Origin: Gemmatimonadota bacterium
Lineage (GTDB): Bacteria; Gemmatimonadota; Gemmatimonadetes; Gemmatimonadales; GWC2-71-9
DNA: 64,000 bases
Assembly: GCA_003221895.1 (NCBI GenBank)
Contig: QHUJ01000131.1
Location: forward strand, 1 to 64,000
Reading direction: 5' to 3'
Shown: piece after piece, positions 9,751 through 19,560 of the stretch
Position numbering within the stretch: position 1 is the first letter of the stretch
Layout of the letters: every line of letters starts with the position of its first letter
Notes under the pieces: model-generated
What the model was told of the DNA's origin: nothing
Database searches by the model: none
Seen by the model: the letters and a program-made list of their open reading frames with translations, nothing else
Translations under genes and position numbers: made by a program

Positions 9751-10754
9751 GCGGGCACCTTGCCCACGGCGAACTCAGCGGCGATGTCGTCGGAGAGGTG
9801 ACTACTCACGGCCTGCACGGCGACGCGAATCGCGTTCTTGATGGCCAGGGCGGGTGACGCGCCGTGACAGATGATCACGACGCCCTTGACGCCGAGCAGC
9901 GGGGCACCGCCGTAGGTGGCGTAGTCGAGGACCTTGAGGACATTGCCCATCTCGGGGCGTTGCAGCACGTCCGGGGCTTCGCGCTTGATCAGCGAGACGA
10001 ACACGCGACCGGCGGATTCGTAGAACTTCAATACGACGTTCCCGACAAAACCGTCGCAGGCGACGACGTCCAACCGCTGCCCGCGCGCCTCGCCCACGGG
10101 GATATCGCGGCCTTCGACGTTGCCGATGTAGTTGATGCCGGGGGTTTTCTTCAGGAGTTGATGCGCTTCTTTGACGACCGCATTCCCCTTCTCGTCTTCC
10201 TCGCCGATGTTCAGCAGTCCCACCGTGGGATTGGCGCGGCCGAGGACGTCGCGCGCGTACACCGACCCCAGATGCGCGAAGCCCACGAGCTCCCGAGCGT
10301 CGCAGTCGATGCTGGCGCCGCCGTCCACGACCAGTACCGGCTGGCCGGCGCTGGGAAAGAGTGCACCGATCGCGGCGCGCTGGACGCCGGGGTGCAGGCG
10401 CAACAACAGCGTTGCGGCGGCCATGACGGCTCCGGTATTCCCCGCCGAGATGAACGCGTCGGACTTTGCCTTTTTCTGGAGCCCCAAACCGACCGCGATC
10501 GAGGACCGCGGCTTGCCTCTGATCGCGGCGAGGGGTTTGTCCCCCATGCCGACGACTTCCGGCGCGTCGACGATCTCGATGCGTCTGCGTTCGGCGCCAG
10601 GATGCTTCGCCAGCGCTGCCTCGATGTCTGCTTTCCGTCCCACCAGCTGAACGTGGAACTCGGGCGGCAGCTCCTTCAGCGCCTGCACCGTGCCTTCCAC
10701 TTCGACCTGTGGGGCGTTGTCGCTACCCATCGCGTCCAACGCGATGCGGATCAT
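9747..10754 (-). CDS. plsX: phosphate acyltransferase PlsX
   Basis: MIRIALDAMGSDNAPQVEVEG, ISAGNTGAVMAAATLLL, CDGFVGNVVLKFYE. Confidence 0.95.
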   Translation of the reverse strand: MIRIALDAMGSDNAPQVEVEGTVQALKELPPEFHVQLVGRKADIEAALAKHPGAERRRIEIVDAPEVVGMGDKPLAAIRGKPRSSIAVGLGLQKKAKSDAFISAGNTGAVMAAATLLLRLHPGVQRAAIGALFPSAGQPVLVVDGGASIDCDARELVGFAHLGSVYARDVLGRANPTVGLLNIGEEDEKGNAVVKEAHQLLKKTPGINYIGNVEGRDIPVGEARGQRLDVVACDGFVGNVVLKFYESAGRVFVSLIKREAPDVLQRPEMGNVLKVLDYATYGGAPLLGVKGVVIICHGASPALAIKNAIRVAVQAVSSHLSDDIAAEFAVGKVPA

Positions 10755-10934
10755 TTAGTCCTCGACGGTCACCCGCTGCTCGCCGTTGTAATACCCGCAG
10801 GTCGGGCAGACACGATGGGGCTGCTTCATGTCGCCACAGCGCGGACAGGGCTGCAGCGTGGGAAGGACCGCCTTGTAGTGTGTGCGGCGCGCGCGCTTCT
10901 TGCGCTTCGAGGTTCTGCGCTTCGGTACTGCCAT
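10755..10934 (-). CDS. rpmF: 50S ribosomal protein L32 (absent from the ORF track, 59 aa)
   Basis: Reverse complement translates as [59 protein letters not shown]; adjacent to plsX and DUF177. Confidence 0.95.
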   Translation of the reverse strand: MAVPKRRTSKRKKRARRTHYKAVLPTLQPCPRCGDMKQPHRVCPTCGYYNGEQRVTVED

Positions 10935-10950
10935 TCCGATCGTCCTTTGG

Positions 10951-11457
10951 TTAAGAGCGGAGCTTGTCTTTTAGCCCCTTGAGCGGCTGCCAGCGGGCAT
11001 CGGTTGCAGGCACACAATCACACGGTCCGGCGTTCAGGTCCTTCCCGCACTGCGGGCACAACCCCCTACAGTCCTCCCGGCACAGGGCATACCGCGGGGC
11101 CAGCACCAGCTCCTCGCGGATGACCGGGGTAACGTCGATCTCGGTGGCCTCCGGGGGCACGGGATAGGAGTCAGGATCCTCGGCCTCGGGGTCCTCTGTG
11201 AACAGCGCTCCAACCTCCAGATTAAGGGGTGTGGCGACCGGAGTGAGACAGCGGCGGCACTCCCCCTGGACCACCGTGCGCAGCCTGCCCTGCCAGTAGA
11301 ACCGTCCCTCGCCGATCGACTGCAACCGCCCATCGATCGCTACCGGTTCGCGCAGCGCAATATCGGTTCCTTCCAACGCCGGGTCGCCCTGCTGGAGTTC
11401 GCCATGGGTTGCGACGGCCCCTGCCCGGGTCAACTCTCGCAAATCCACTCGCAACAT
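10951..11457 (-). CDS. DUF177 / YceD family protein
   Basis: [43 protein letters not shown]; immediately upstream of rpmF. Confidence 0.88.
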   Translation of the reverse strand: MLRVDLRELTRAGAVATHGELQQGDPALEGTDIALREPVAIDGRLQSIGEGRFYWQGRLRTVVQGECRRCLTPVATPLNLEVGALFTEDPEAEDPDSYPVPPEATEIDVTPVIREELVLAPRYALCREDCRGLCPQCGKDLNAGPCDCVPATDARWQPLKGLKDKLRS

Positions 11458-11499
11458 GGTGAGCGAACCTAAACCCTTGTGGCACTTGCGTCAACGGCA

Positions 11500-11910
11500 T
11501 CAGGTTGGTCCGTAAAGCGGGAAGAAAAAGCTGACTTCCCGTGCCGCGTTGTCGGGTGAGTCGGACGCGTGGATCGCGTTGCGCTCCTTGGACTGGGCGT
11601 AGAGGCGCCGGATGGTCCCGGGCTTCGCCTGAGCTGGGTCAGTCGCGCCAATCACGTCCCGGAGATGCGAGACGGCATTCTCGCGTTCGAGCGCGAGGGC
11701 CAGTGCCGGCCCCGACGTCATGAACGTGACGAGGGGCCGGAAGAACGGCCGCTCGCGATGCACGTCGTAAAACTGCTCCGCCCGTTCCTGGGTGAGGTTG
11801 ACCATCTCTGCGGCCCGGATCCGGAAGCCTTCGGCCTCGAGGTGGGCGATGATCTTGCCCGTGTGACCGGCGGTCACGGCATCGGGCTTGATGATGGCTA
11901 GCGTCAGCAT
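11500..11910 (-). CDS. ndk: nucleoside-diphosphate kinase
   Basis: LAIIKPDAVTAGHTGKII, RPFFRPLVTFMTSGP, NAIHASDSPDNAAREVSFFFP. Confidence 0.96.
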   Translation of the reverse strand: MLTLAIIKPDAVTAGHTGKIIAHLEAEGFRIRAAEMVNLTQERAEQFYDVHRERPFFRPLVTFMTSGPALALALERENAVSHLRDVIGATDPAQAKPGTIRRLYAQSKERNAIHASDSPDNAAREVSFFFPLYGPT

Positions 11911-11942
11911 CGGTTATCGTGACCGGTGTTGGGTGTGGGGTG

Positions 11943-12860
11943 TTAGGGGTTCGCGACGAGGCGACGGATAAGGTCCGCGCGGGTGAGAAACCCGACGACG
12001 ATCCCCTCGCGAACCACGGGAAAACGATCCACGTCCTTGTTGTTCATCAGATTCGCCACATCGCTGAGCGTCTGCTCCTCCGAGACACACAACACCGCGC
12101 GCGACATGACATCCTTCACCGGCAACGCACGCGGGCCGCCGGATGATTGATGCCCGGCGGCCATGGCGGCAGGCATCGCACGGAATTTCCCGCTTTTCGT
12201 TTTCTGCAGGTAATCGGGGATCAGATACTTCAGGAGCTCGCGGTGGGTGACCATGCCGACCAGCGAGCCGTTGTCGTCGACGACCGGCAAGGCGCGCACG
12301 TCCTTGTCCATCATCATGCGCGCCACGTCGCCGAGGCTCTGTTCCGGCCCCGCCGACAACACGTGCGGCGTCATCAGGTCGCGGACGGTGAGGTGCGTCG
12401 GCAGCTCCACACCCTGCAGCGCGCCGATCTGGATCAGCTGCTCCGGCGTCTTGGCGGCGAGCACGGCGAGCACCGTCGCGGGATCCGACAGCAGGCGGGC
12501 GAAGGCGCCGACGACCTGGAGATAGGTCGGGGTCTCCCGCGGTGGCGCCACGATCAGGATGACGATCCGCGCCGTGCGGTTCACGTCCTTTTCCCAGCGG
12601 ATGGGCTTCAGCGATACCCCGACCGCCGTCGCGAGTTTGCGGGCCGCCTCGGTGCGGAAGTGCGGCAGAAAGGCGTGCTCGCCCACGCTCACCATGTCTT
12701 CCGGCCACGCATTGCGAATCACCGCGTTGAGCCGGTTGGCCTCCGTCACGACGCCGCTTGCGATCAGCCGCTCGGCGAGGCGTTCCGTCGCCTCGCGCAC
12801 GGTCTGCGCCGTGAGCGGGACCACGACGTGCTGCAGCTCGACGACGTCTTGCAACTTCAC
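11943..12860 (-). CDS. PTS EIIA(Fru/Ntr)-like domain fused to tandem CBS domains
   Basis: N-terminal [25 protein letters not shown] (EIIA His region) followed by two CBS repeats ([50 protein letters not shown]). Confidence 0.8.
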   Translation of the reverse strand: MKLQDVVELQHVVVPLTAQTVREATERLAERLIASGVVTEANRLNAVIRNAWPEDMVSVGEHAFLPHFRTEAARKLATAVGVSLKPIRWEKDVNRTARIVILIVAPPRETPTYLQVVGAFARLLSDPATVLAVLAAKTPEQLIQIGALQGVELPTHLTVRDLMTPHVLSAGPEQSLGDVARMMMDKDVRALPVVDDNGSLVGMVTHRELLKYLIPDYLQKTKSGKFRAMPAAMAAGHQSSGGPRALPVKDVMSRAVLCVSEEQTLSDVANLMNNKDVDRFPVVREGIVVGFLTRADLIRRLVANP

Positions 12861-13726
12861 ATCCGCTCCTTCAGCAGCGGAACGACGTCTGCGGGCCGCT
12901 TCATCACACTGATGCCGGCCTTCTCGAACGCGGCCATCTTTTCGGCGGCCGTGCCCGATGAGCCTGCAATGATGGCACCGGCGTGGCCCATCCGTCGTCC
13001 GGGCGGCGCCGTCTGACCGGCGATGAATCCCACGATGGGCTTCTTCACCTCGCGTTTCGCGAATTCCGCTGCCTGCTGCTCATCGGTTCCGCCGATCTCG
13101 CCGATCATGACGATCGCATCAGTCTCGGCGTCGGCCTGGAACGCCGTCAGGCAGTCGATGAAGTTCGTGCCGATCAGCGGATCGCCCCCGATGCCGATGC
13201 ACGTCGATTGCCCCAGGCCGTGGGTCGACAGCTGGTGAACGATCTCGTAGGTCAGCGTGCCGCTGCGCGACACGACGCCGACGTTGCCGGGCTTGCAGAT
13301 GTTCCCGGGAATGATGCCGACCTTGCTCTTCGCCGGCGAGATGAGGCCGGGGCAGTTCGGGCCAATCAAGCGCGCGCCGCGCTCGCGGACGAACGGGAGA
13401 ACCCGCGTCATGTCCAGCACCGGAATCCCCTCGGTAATGCCAATGACCAACCCGATGCCGGCGTCGGCGGCTTCGAAGATGGCGGATGCCGCCACAGCCG
13501 CGGGGACGTAAATAACTGCTGTGTTGGCTTTGGTCGCGGCGACCGCCTCGGCTACGGTATTGAACACCGGCACGGCGTTCTCGAAGCGTTGCCCACCCTT
13601 CCCCGGTGTGACACCGGCGACAACCTGAGTGCCGTATTCCATCATTTGCTTGGCATGAAACGATCCATCTCGTCCCGTGATGCCCTGGACCACGAGCCGT
13701 GTGGCGTTATCGATGAAGACGCTCAC
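12857..13726 (-). CDS. sucD: succinate-CoA ligase alpha subunit
   Basis: [64 protein letters not shown]. Confidence 0.96.
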   Translation of the reverse strand: MSVFIDNATRLVVQGITGRDGSFHAKQMMEYGTQVVAGVTPGKGGQRFENAVPVFNTVAEAVAATKANTAVIYVPAAVAASAIFEAADAGIGLVIGITEGIPVLDMTRVLPFVRERGARLIGPNCPGLISPAKSKVGIIPGNICKPGNVGVVSRSGTLTYEIVHQLSTHGLGQSTCIGIGGDPLIGTNFIDCLTAFQADAETDAIVMIGEIGGTDEQQAAEFAKREVKKPIVGFIAGQTAPPGRRMGHAGAIIAGSSGTAAEKMAAFEKAGISVMKRPADVVPLLKERM

Positions 13727-14865
13727 GCGGCCCTGCCCTTCAGAAGTGCCACCGCCTGTTTGACTGCATCATCCATGTCCGTGAGGGCCGAGAAACCGGC
13801 CTTGCGGAGAATCTCGACTCCCAGCTGCTCGTTCGTGCCCGTGAGGCGAATGACGATCGGCACCTTCAAGGTGAACTCGCGCGTCGCCTGCACGATGCCG
13901 TTGGCGACATCGTCGCCGCGCGTGATACCGCCGAAAATATTGAAGAGAATGACCTTCACGCGCGGATCGGAGGTGATGATGCGGAGCGCGCTCACGACCT
14001 TCTGGGGATTGGAGCTGCCGCCGATATCGAGGAAATTCGCGGGCTCGCCCCCGTAGTACTTCACCAGATCCATCGTGGCCATGGCGAGTCCCGCCCCGTT
14101 CACGCAACAGCCGACTGTTCCCTCCAGCTTGATGAACGTCAACCCCGCCTCACGCGCGGCGACCTCCTCGGGCGCCTCCGACGACACGTCACGCAGCGCG
14201 GCGATATCGGGGCGTCGTTCGAGCTCGTTGTCGTCGATCGCAATCTTGGCGTCGAGCGCCTGTACCGCGCCATCCGGCGTGGTGACGAGCGGATTGATCT
14301 CCGCGAGCGATGCGCCGACGCCATACACGGCGGCGTAGAGCTTCTGCATGATGTCGGCGGCGGCGCGCGCCTGCTTCACATCCTTGTACAGCGCAAAGCC
14401 GAGCATCATGGCTTGATGAGACAGCAGCCCGTAGCGCGGATCGACGGCACGCCGGTGGATCTTCTCGGGTGTCTTTGCCGCGACCTCTTCGATGTCGATG
14501 CCGCCCGCCGGGCTCACCATCAGCACCGGCCGTTGTGATGTGCGATCGACAATGATGCCGACGTAACTCTCCGACGCGATTTCGGCGGCCGGCGCGATCA
14601 AAACCTTCTGCACGGTCAGGCCCTTGATCGTCATGCCGAGGATCGCCTTGGCATGCGTTTCCGCTTCGGCCGCCGTTTTGGCGAGCTTCACGCCACCCGC
14701 CTTGCCCCGGCCGCCCGCGTGCACCTGCGCCTTCACGACAACCTTGCCACCCAAGCGCTCGGCGATGGCGCGCGCCTCCGCGGGCGTCGAGGCCACCTCG
14801 CCGGGTGGTACAGGGATGCCGTAACGGCGCAGGATCTCGCGCGCCTGGTACTCGTGCAGATTCAC
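13723..14865 (-). CDS. sucC: succinate-CoA ligase ADP-forming beta subunit
   Basis: [71 protein letters not shown]. Confidence 0.96.
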   Translation of the reverse strand: MNLHEYQAREILRRYGIPVPPGEVASTPAEARAIAERLGGKVVVKAQVHAGGRGKAGGVKLAKTAAEAETHAKAILGMTIKGLTVQKVLIAPAAEIASESYVGIIVDRTSQRPVLMVSPAGGIDIEEVAAKTPEKIHRRAVDPRYGLLSHQAMMLGFALYKDVKQARAAADIMQKLYAAVYGVGASLAEINPLVTTPDGAVQALDAKIAIDDNELERRPDIAALRDVSSEAPEEVAAREAGLTFIKLEGTVGCCVNGAGLAMATMDLVKYYGGEPANFLDIGGSSNPQKVVSALRIITSDPRVKVILFNIFGGITRGDDVANGIVQATREFTLKVPIVIRLTGTNEQLGVEILRKAGFSALTDMDDAVKQAVALLKGRAA

Positions 14866-15800
14866 TCGTGCTCCTTCGTAATCGTGGTTCCGGCCGAGCC
14901 CTGCAGCGCGGCGAGCCCTTCGGCCAACTCGGCGATGATCGCGCGCTCACCTCCGGTGCGCACGAAATCAGCGGCCGCTTCTACCTTGGGACGCATGCTG
15001 CCGGTGCCCAAGTCCTTCCCCGCGAGCAGATGGTCCGCCTGCGCCAGCGTGAGCCGCCCAATCGCTTCCTGGTGCGGCGTTCCGTAACTCCGGTAAACAG
15101 CACTGACATTGGTGAGAATCAATAGCACTTCGGCCCCGATATCCCGCCCCAGAATGGCGGCGACGCGATCCTTGTCGGCGACGGCGTCGATCCCCTCGAG
15201 GCCCAGGCGCGGGTCCCGGTAGACCGGCGGGCCGCCGCCTCCGCCGGCGATCACGATGTATCCGGCAACCGAGAGATCGTGCACCATCTGGCTCTCCACG
15301 ATGCCGATCGGGCGGGGGCTGGGCGCGAGGCGGCGGCCATCGCGCACGGGAAGGCCGCGCGCCAGGAGCCGCGCCTCGCGCGCCGGATCGAGCGTGTGCC
15401 CGACCGGCTTGGACGGCGTCCGCAGGTCGGGATCGTCCGCATGGCAGAGCGTTTGCGTGATCATGGTGACCACCGAACGCTGGACGCCGGCGCGCTCGAG
15501 CGCGTTCTGGAGCGACTGCTGAATCATGTATCCCATCCAGCCGGCGGTGCCCGCGACCAGCACCCCGAGGGGTAAGGGCTCGACCTGGTCGGCGGCAATC
15601 TCGTTGCGTGCCAGCTCGTCGCCCACCTGCGGGCCGTTGCCGTGCACGAGGACGATGTTCCACCCGGCCGCCGCGAGATCCACGATCGGCGCGAGACTCG
15701 CGCGCGTGTGACGGAATTGATTGCTGATCGTCGGCCGCTCACCTGGCGGCGCGACGGCGTTGCCTCCGAGCGCGACGACTATCGTTCCTGGCGCAGGCAC
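14862..15800 (-). CDS. arcC: carbamate kinase
   Basis: TIVVALGGNAVAPPGERPT, VLVHGNGPQVGDELARNE, YIVIAGGGGGPPV, VADKDRVAAILG; GTG start chosen at 15800. Confidence 0.9.
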   Translation of the reverse strand: MPAPGTIVVALGGNAVAPPGERPTISNQFRHTRASLAPIVDLAAAGWNIVLVHGNGPQVGDELARNEIAADQVEPLPLGVLVAGTAGWMGYMIQQSLQNALERAGVQRSVVTMITQTLCHADDPDLRTPSKPVGHTLDPAREARLLARGLPVRDGRRLAPSPRPIGIVESQMVHDLSVAGYIVIAGGGGGPPVYRDPRLGLEGIDAVADKDRVAAILGRDIGAEVLLILTNVSAVYRSYGTPHQEAIGRLTLAQADHLLAGKDLGTGSMRPKVEAAADFVRTGGERAIIAELAEGLAALQGSAGTTITKEHE

Positions 15801-15811
15801 GGCGGCGCAAC

Positions 15812-18166
15812 CTAGCGGCGGCGTGGAGTCGGAGCAAGCTCGCCCATCAGGGCGCGCCAGAGCTTGCCGAACAACTCGAGATCTCCCGCGCTGAGAGCGG
15901 AGTCGGCGCGGACCGCGAGCCGGCGAGCGCGCTCCCAGCGCGCAGCCACGCTCGTGTCGGTCGCCACAACTTCGCCGCCGCGCAATGCCGCCCTCGCCGT
16001 GGGCCCGTGTCCACTCCGCGAATCGAGGGACACATACACATCCGCGATGCTGGGCGGCGGTGGGGTGCGCGCGTCCATGGGATCGACGATCTGCGCCTGG
16101 ACGGTGACCAGCGAGCCGGCGGTCGGCCAAATGCGGAGTTGTCCCGGCCTTAACGTTGCCGAGCCGACCAGCTCTCCCGGCAGGTGCTCCGGGTCATCGG
16201 CAGCCGGCTTCGACAAATGCAACTCGAGTCCCCGCGTCGTGACGGCACCCGCGCACAGACCAACGAAGCGGCGTGACACGAGCGTGCCCTGCTCGAACGC
16301 CACGCCGGTCCACAGCTCTCCGCCCGGACCGACCAGCTGGAACGGCTCGCGCGGCCGGCTGGACCATGCGGCCTCCGGGTCCGCGGAATCCATGCTCACG
16401 CGCAGCAGCTGCGACACGACAGCGTCGAACGCCGCCGCCGGATAGGCGAGCTGCGCGCGCAGATCCGGCGGCAGCCGCTCCGCGCGCTCGATCAGCGGAT
16501 CGAAGCGCCGTCCCCACGCGGCAGTAAGCGAATCATGTCCGGGCGCAAGCCAGACGTGCGTCTCTCCCGTCGCGACTCGGACCGCTCCTACCAATCCCGC
16601 CCGCAGGTACCGCACGTCGCCATCGTCCCACGTCAGCGGACGTGTGTACGGAAACCCGGCCTGCGACACGTAACCCCAGCTCACCCACCACAAGGCGCCG
16701 CTGCGGATGACGGGAGTCGGCGCTCGAAAGCTGGCAAACGGGGCGAGACGCTCGAGCCGCTCGGTCACGTCGCGTCGCCACAGCAAGGCGTGATCGTCCA
16801 TCTCGGTGCGGAGCAATCCCCAATCCTGGATCGTCCAGGCGATTGCGAAACGCCGCCACGCGCCGCTGATCGGGACGCCACGGGCGCGCGCGCCGGCAGC
16901 GGTGTCGTTCGAGGCGACCAGTGGTCCCTCGACTCCGGGTCCGAACAGCGGGGCGGTCGCGGCGTCGGCGATGGGCACTGCGGTGACCGCCAGTCCGGTG
17001 TCGGTCTCGAGCGCCATGCGCACCGGCGCCCGGGTGTTCGTCGGTGCGATCAACCAGGTCGCACTCTCCCCCGGGCTGCCCAGCCGCAGGGTCACGGCGG
17101 TGGCCGGCGCGTTCACGGCGCTGGCGACATGGGCGGCGTCCCACACCGGCAGGCTGCGAATCGCGGCCTCCCCCGAGGGAAAGGCCGGAAGGGGCCGCTC
17201 ATCGATGTCGGTGAGACCGAAGGCCACGCGTTCGAAGGCAGCGCGACGCTGCACGAACGCCGGGCTCTCCGGTCCGACCGATGCCCGCACCACGCCCGGG
17301 ATCACGAAGTAGCCGGCCGCGACCGCCACCAGCAGCGCGACCCACCCGGCGAGAATGAGATTGGGCCGATCGCGCCAGGCCCAGAGCAACGAGATTCCGG
17401 CGGTCAGGATCGATATCGCGGCGACGACCCTGGCGCCGGGAATCCGCGCGCCCAGCGCGGCGTGGTCGACGCTGCCGTGCATGCCCGCGATGACCTCCGC
17501 GGGATCGAGGAGGGCGCCCCAGGTGATGACGAGAGCGACGACCGCGAGCAGCACGCCGCAATGCGAGCGCGCGTAGTCGCTCGCGCGGATCCGGCCGCGG
17601 CGCATCCGCAGCGAGCCGATGACGCTGTACAGCAACGCCACAATGGCGAGCGTGCCGAGTGCCAGCACCAGCGCGCGATTCTGCAGTGCCGACCGCCAGG
17701 GCAGCACGCCCACGTAGTAACCGGCGTCGAGCCGCAGCCTGTCGTCGACCAGCCCGAAGTGCGGCGGCGACGACGCGAGCGCGACGTATCGCCACCAGTC
17801 GCCGGTTCCCAGAGAGAACAGAACGCCGAGGATGAGACCGAGCAGGAGAGTGCCGCCGAACAGCACCTTATGCGAGACCGCTTCCACGATCTCAAGGTCG
17901 CCCAGGCGGCGCGGCATCTGCACCGAGCCGATCGCGCGATAGACCACGAGAAGGTTGCCGGTCGCCCAGGTCACGGCCGCAACGAGGGCGAGGGTCTGCA
18001 GCATCAACGCCAGGTTGCGGGCGTCGATCAACGCCGTCCCACCCGCAAATGTTCTGTCCCACGCCCGATCCGCCGTCTCCACGGCCAGCCACCGGCCGCC
18101 CACCAGGGCGACCACGAGCAGGATGGCGCCGGTCACGTAGAGCCGGCGACGACCAGAGCGGGTCAC
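15812..18166 (-). CDS. UPF0182 family membrane protein
   Basis: Multiple N-terminal TM helices then large soluble part with IAWTIQDWGLLRTEMDDHALLWRRDVTERLERLAPFASF; GTG start overlaps the next gene as GTGA. Confidence 0.75.
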   Translation of the reverse strand: MTRSGRRRLYVTGAILLVVALVGGRWLAVETADRAWDRTFAGGTALIDARNLALMLQTLALVAAVTWATGNLLVVYRAIGSVQMPRRLGDLEIVEAVSHKVLFGGTLLLGLILGVLFSLGTGDWWRYVALASSPPHFGLVDDRLRLDAGYYVGVLPWRSALQNRALVLALGTLAIVALLYSVIGSLRMRRGRIRASDYARSHCGVLLAVVALVITWGALLDPAEVIAGMHGSVDHAALGARIPGARVVAAISILTAGISLLWAWRDRPNLILAGWVALLVAVAAGYFVIPGVVRASVGPESPAFVQRRAAFERVAFGLTDIDERPLPAFPSGEAAIRSLPVWDAAHVASAVNAPATAVTLRLGSPGESATWLIAPTNTRAPVRMALETDTGLAVTAVPIADAATAPLFGPGVEGPLVASNDTAAGARARGVPISGAWRRFAIAWTIQDWGLLRTEMDDHALLWRRDVTERLERLAPFASFRAPTPVIRSGALWWVSWGYVSQAGFPYTRPLTWDDGDVRYLRAGLVGAVRVATGETHVWLAPGHDSLTAAWGRRFDPLIERAERLPPDLRAQLAYPAAAFDAVVSQLLRVSMDSADPEAAWSSRPREPFQLVGPGGELWTGVAFEQGTLVSRRFVGLCAGAVTTRGLELHLSKPAADDPEHLPGELVGSATLRPGQLRIWPTAGSLVTVQAQIVDPMDARTPPPPSIADVYVSLDSRSGHGPTARAALRGGEVVATDTSVAARWERARRLAVRADSALSAGDLELFGKLWRALMGELAPTPRRR

Positions 18167-19545
18167 GCCTTCATGCCGTGCTCGGTCAGCCAGCCCTCGA
18201 CTTCCGCGCGATACGCTTCGAGGGACCGCTGGCGCGTCGCTTCGAAGCGCATGACCAGCACCGGCTGCGTATTGGACGCGCGCAACAGCCCCCATCCGTC
18301 CGGGAACGTGATGCGGACGCCGTCGAGCGTGAAGACCGGATAGATCTTCTTGAAGTGGGCGGCGGCGGCTTCCACTACAGCGAACTTCTTCTCGTCGGGG
18401 CAATCGACGCGCAGCTCGGGCGTCGTAAACGTCTTGGGCAGATCAGCGAGCAGGCGCGACAGGGGGCCACCCTCGCGTGCCACGTAAGCCAGCAGCCGGG
18501 CGGCCGCAAAGAGCGCGTCATCGAAGCCATACCAGTCGCCGCCGAAGAACATGTGCCCGCTCATTTCGCCCGCGAGCGGCGCGCCCAGTTCTTTCATCTT
18601 CATCTTGATGAACGAGTGCCCCGTCTTCCACATCACGGGCTCTAATCCCGCCCGCTTCAGCATCTGCGGGAGGACCTCGGAGCATTTGACGTCGAAAATC
18701 ACCGGCTTGCCCGGCCCCATGCGTTTCACCAGGTCGCGCCCGAACAGCACGAGCAGCTGATCGCCGAGCACGGGGGTGCCTTTCTCATCCACCGCCCCGA
18801 TGCGATCGCCGTCGCCGTCGAAGGCGATTCCCAGCTCGGCCTTCTCCCGTTTCACGGCGTCCTGGAGATCCTGGAGGTTCTCGAGAACGGTCGGATCCGG
18901 ATGGTGGTTCGGGAATGTCCCGTCCGATTCGGCAAAGAGGGCGATGACGTCGGCGCCGAGATCGCGCAGGGTCTGGACCGCGATCAGGCTGGTGACGCCG
19001 TTGCCGCAATCGACGACGACTCTCACCCGGCGCGCCAGCGGCGTGTTGCGCTTGACGATGGCTTTCGAGTACGCCGTGAGCAGCGCTTCGTGTACGCCTT
19101 CCTTGCCGCCGGGCTTGGTCGTGAGCTTCCCGTCGTCGATCAACTTGTGCAGCAGTTGGATGTCGTCCCCGAAGACCGCGTCGTGAGCGAGCACCATCTT
19201 GAAGCCGTTGAACTCGGGCGGGTTGTGCGAGCCGGTAATCTGAATCCCGCCGTCCACGTCCAGTGTCTTGGTCGCGAAATACAGCGCCGGGGTGGGTACC
19301 TCACCGACATCGATCGCGAGGCCACCGGCCGCGACGATGCCTTCCCGGAGGCCCTGTGCGAGCGCGCTTCCCGACGGCCGGTTGTCGCGTCCCACGGCGA
19401 CGCGTGGCGGTTTGCCGTTGCGCAGCCGGTCCCACGCGAAGGTGGTGTACGCCTGGCCCACGGCGCGTGCGGCGGCGGGCGTGAGCTCCTGGCCCACGAT
19501 GCCGCGAATGTCATACTGGCGGAAGATTGTGGCGGCAAGCTTCAT
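18163..19545 (-). CDS. phosphomannomutase / phosphoglucomutase
   Basis: FRQYDIRGIVGQEL, GSHNPPEFNGFKMV, FDGDGDRIGAVDEKG, GEMSGHMFFGG. Confidence 0.94.
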   Translation of the reverse strand: MKLAATIFRQYDIRGIVGQELTPAAARAVGQAYTTFAWDRLRNGKPPRVAVGRDNRPSGSALAQGLREGIVAAGGLAIDVGEVPTPALYFATKTLDVDGGIQITGSHNPPEFNGFKMVLAHDAVFGDDIQLLHKLIDDGKLTTKPGGKEGVHEALLTAYSKAIVKRNTPLARRVRVVVDCGNGVTSLIAVQTLRDLGADVIALFAESDGTFPNHHPDPTVLENLQDLQDAVKREKAELGIAFDGDGDRIGAVDEKGTPVLGDQLLVLFGRDLVKRMGPGKPVIFDVKCSEVLPQMLKRAGLEPVMWKTGHSFIKMKMKELGAPLAGEMSGHMFFGGDWYGFDDALFAAARLLAYVAREGGPLSRLLADLPKTFTTPELRVDCPDEKKFAVVEAAAAHFKKIYPVFTLDGVRITFPDGWGLLRASNTQPVLVMRFEATRQRSLEAYRAEVEGWLTEHGMKA

Positions 19546-19560
19546 ACGATCAGCCCGCGA

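Noticed and set aside
15801-16130. N-terminal extension of the carbamate kinase ORF
   Set aside because: Overlaps the UPF0182 C-terminus out of frame; kinase homology begins at VPAPGTIVVALGGNA.
16535-18343. 602-aa plus-strand ORF opposite UPF0182
   Set aside because: Antisense shadow of a clearly homologous membrane protein; no domain signatures.
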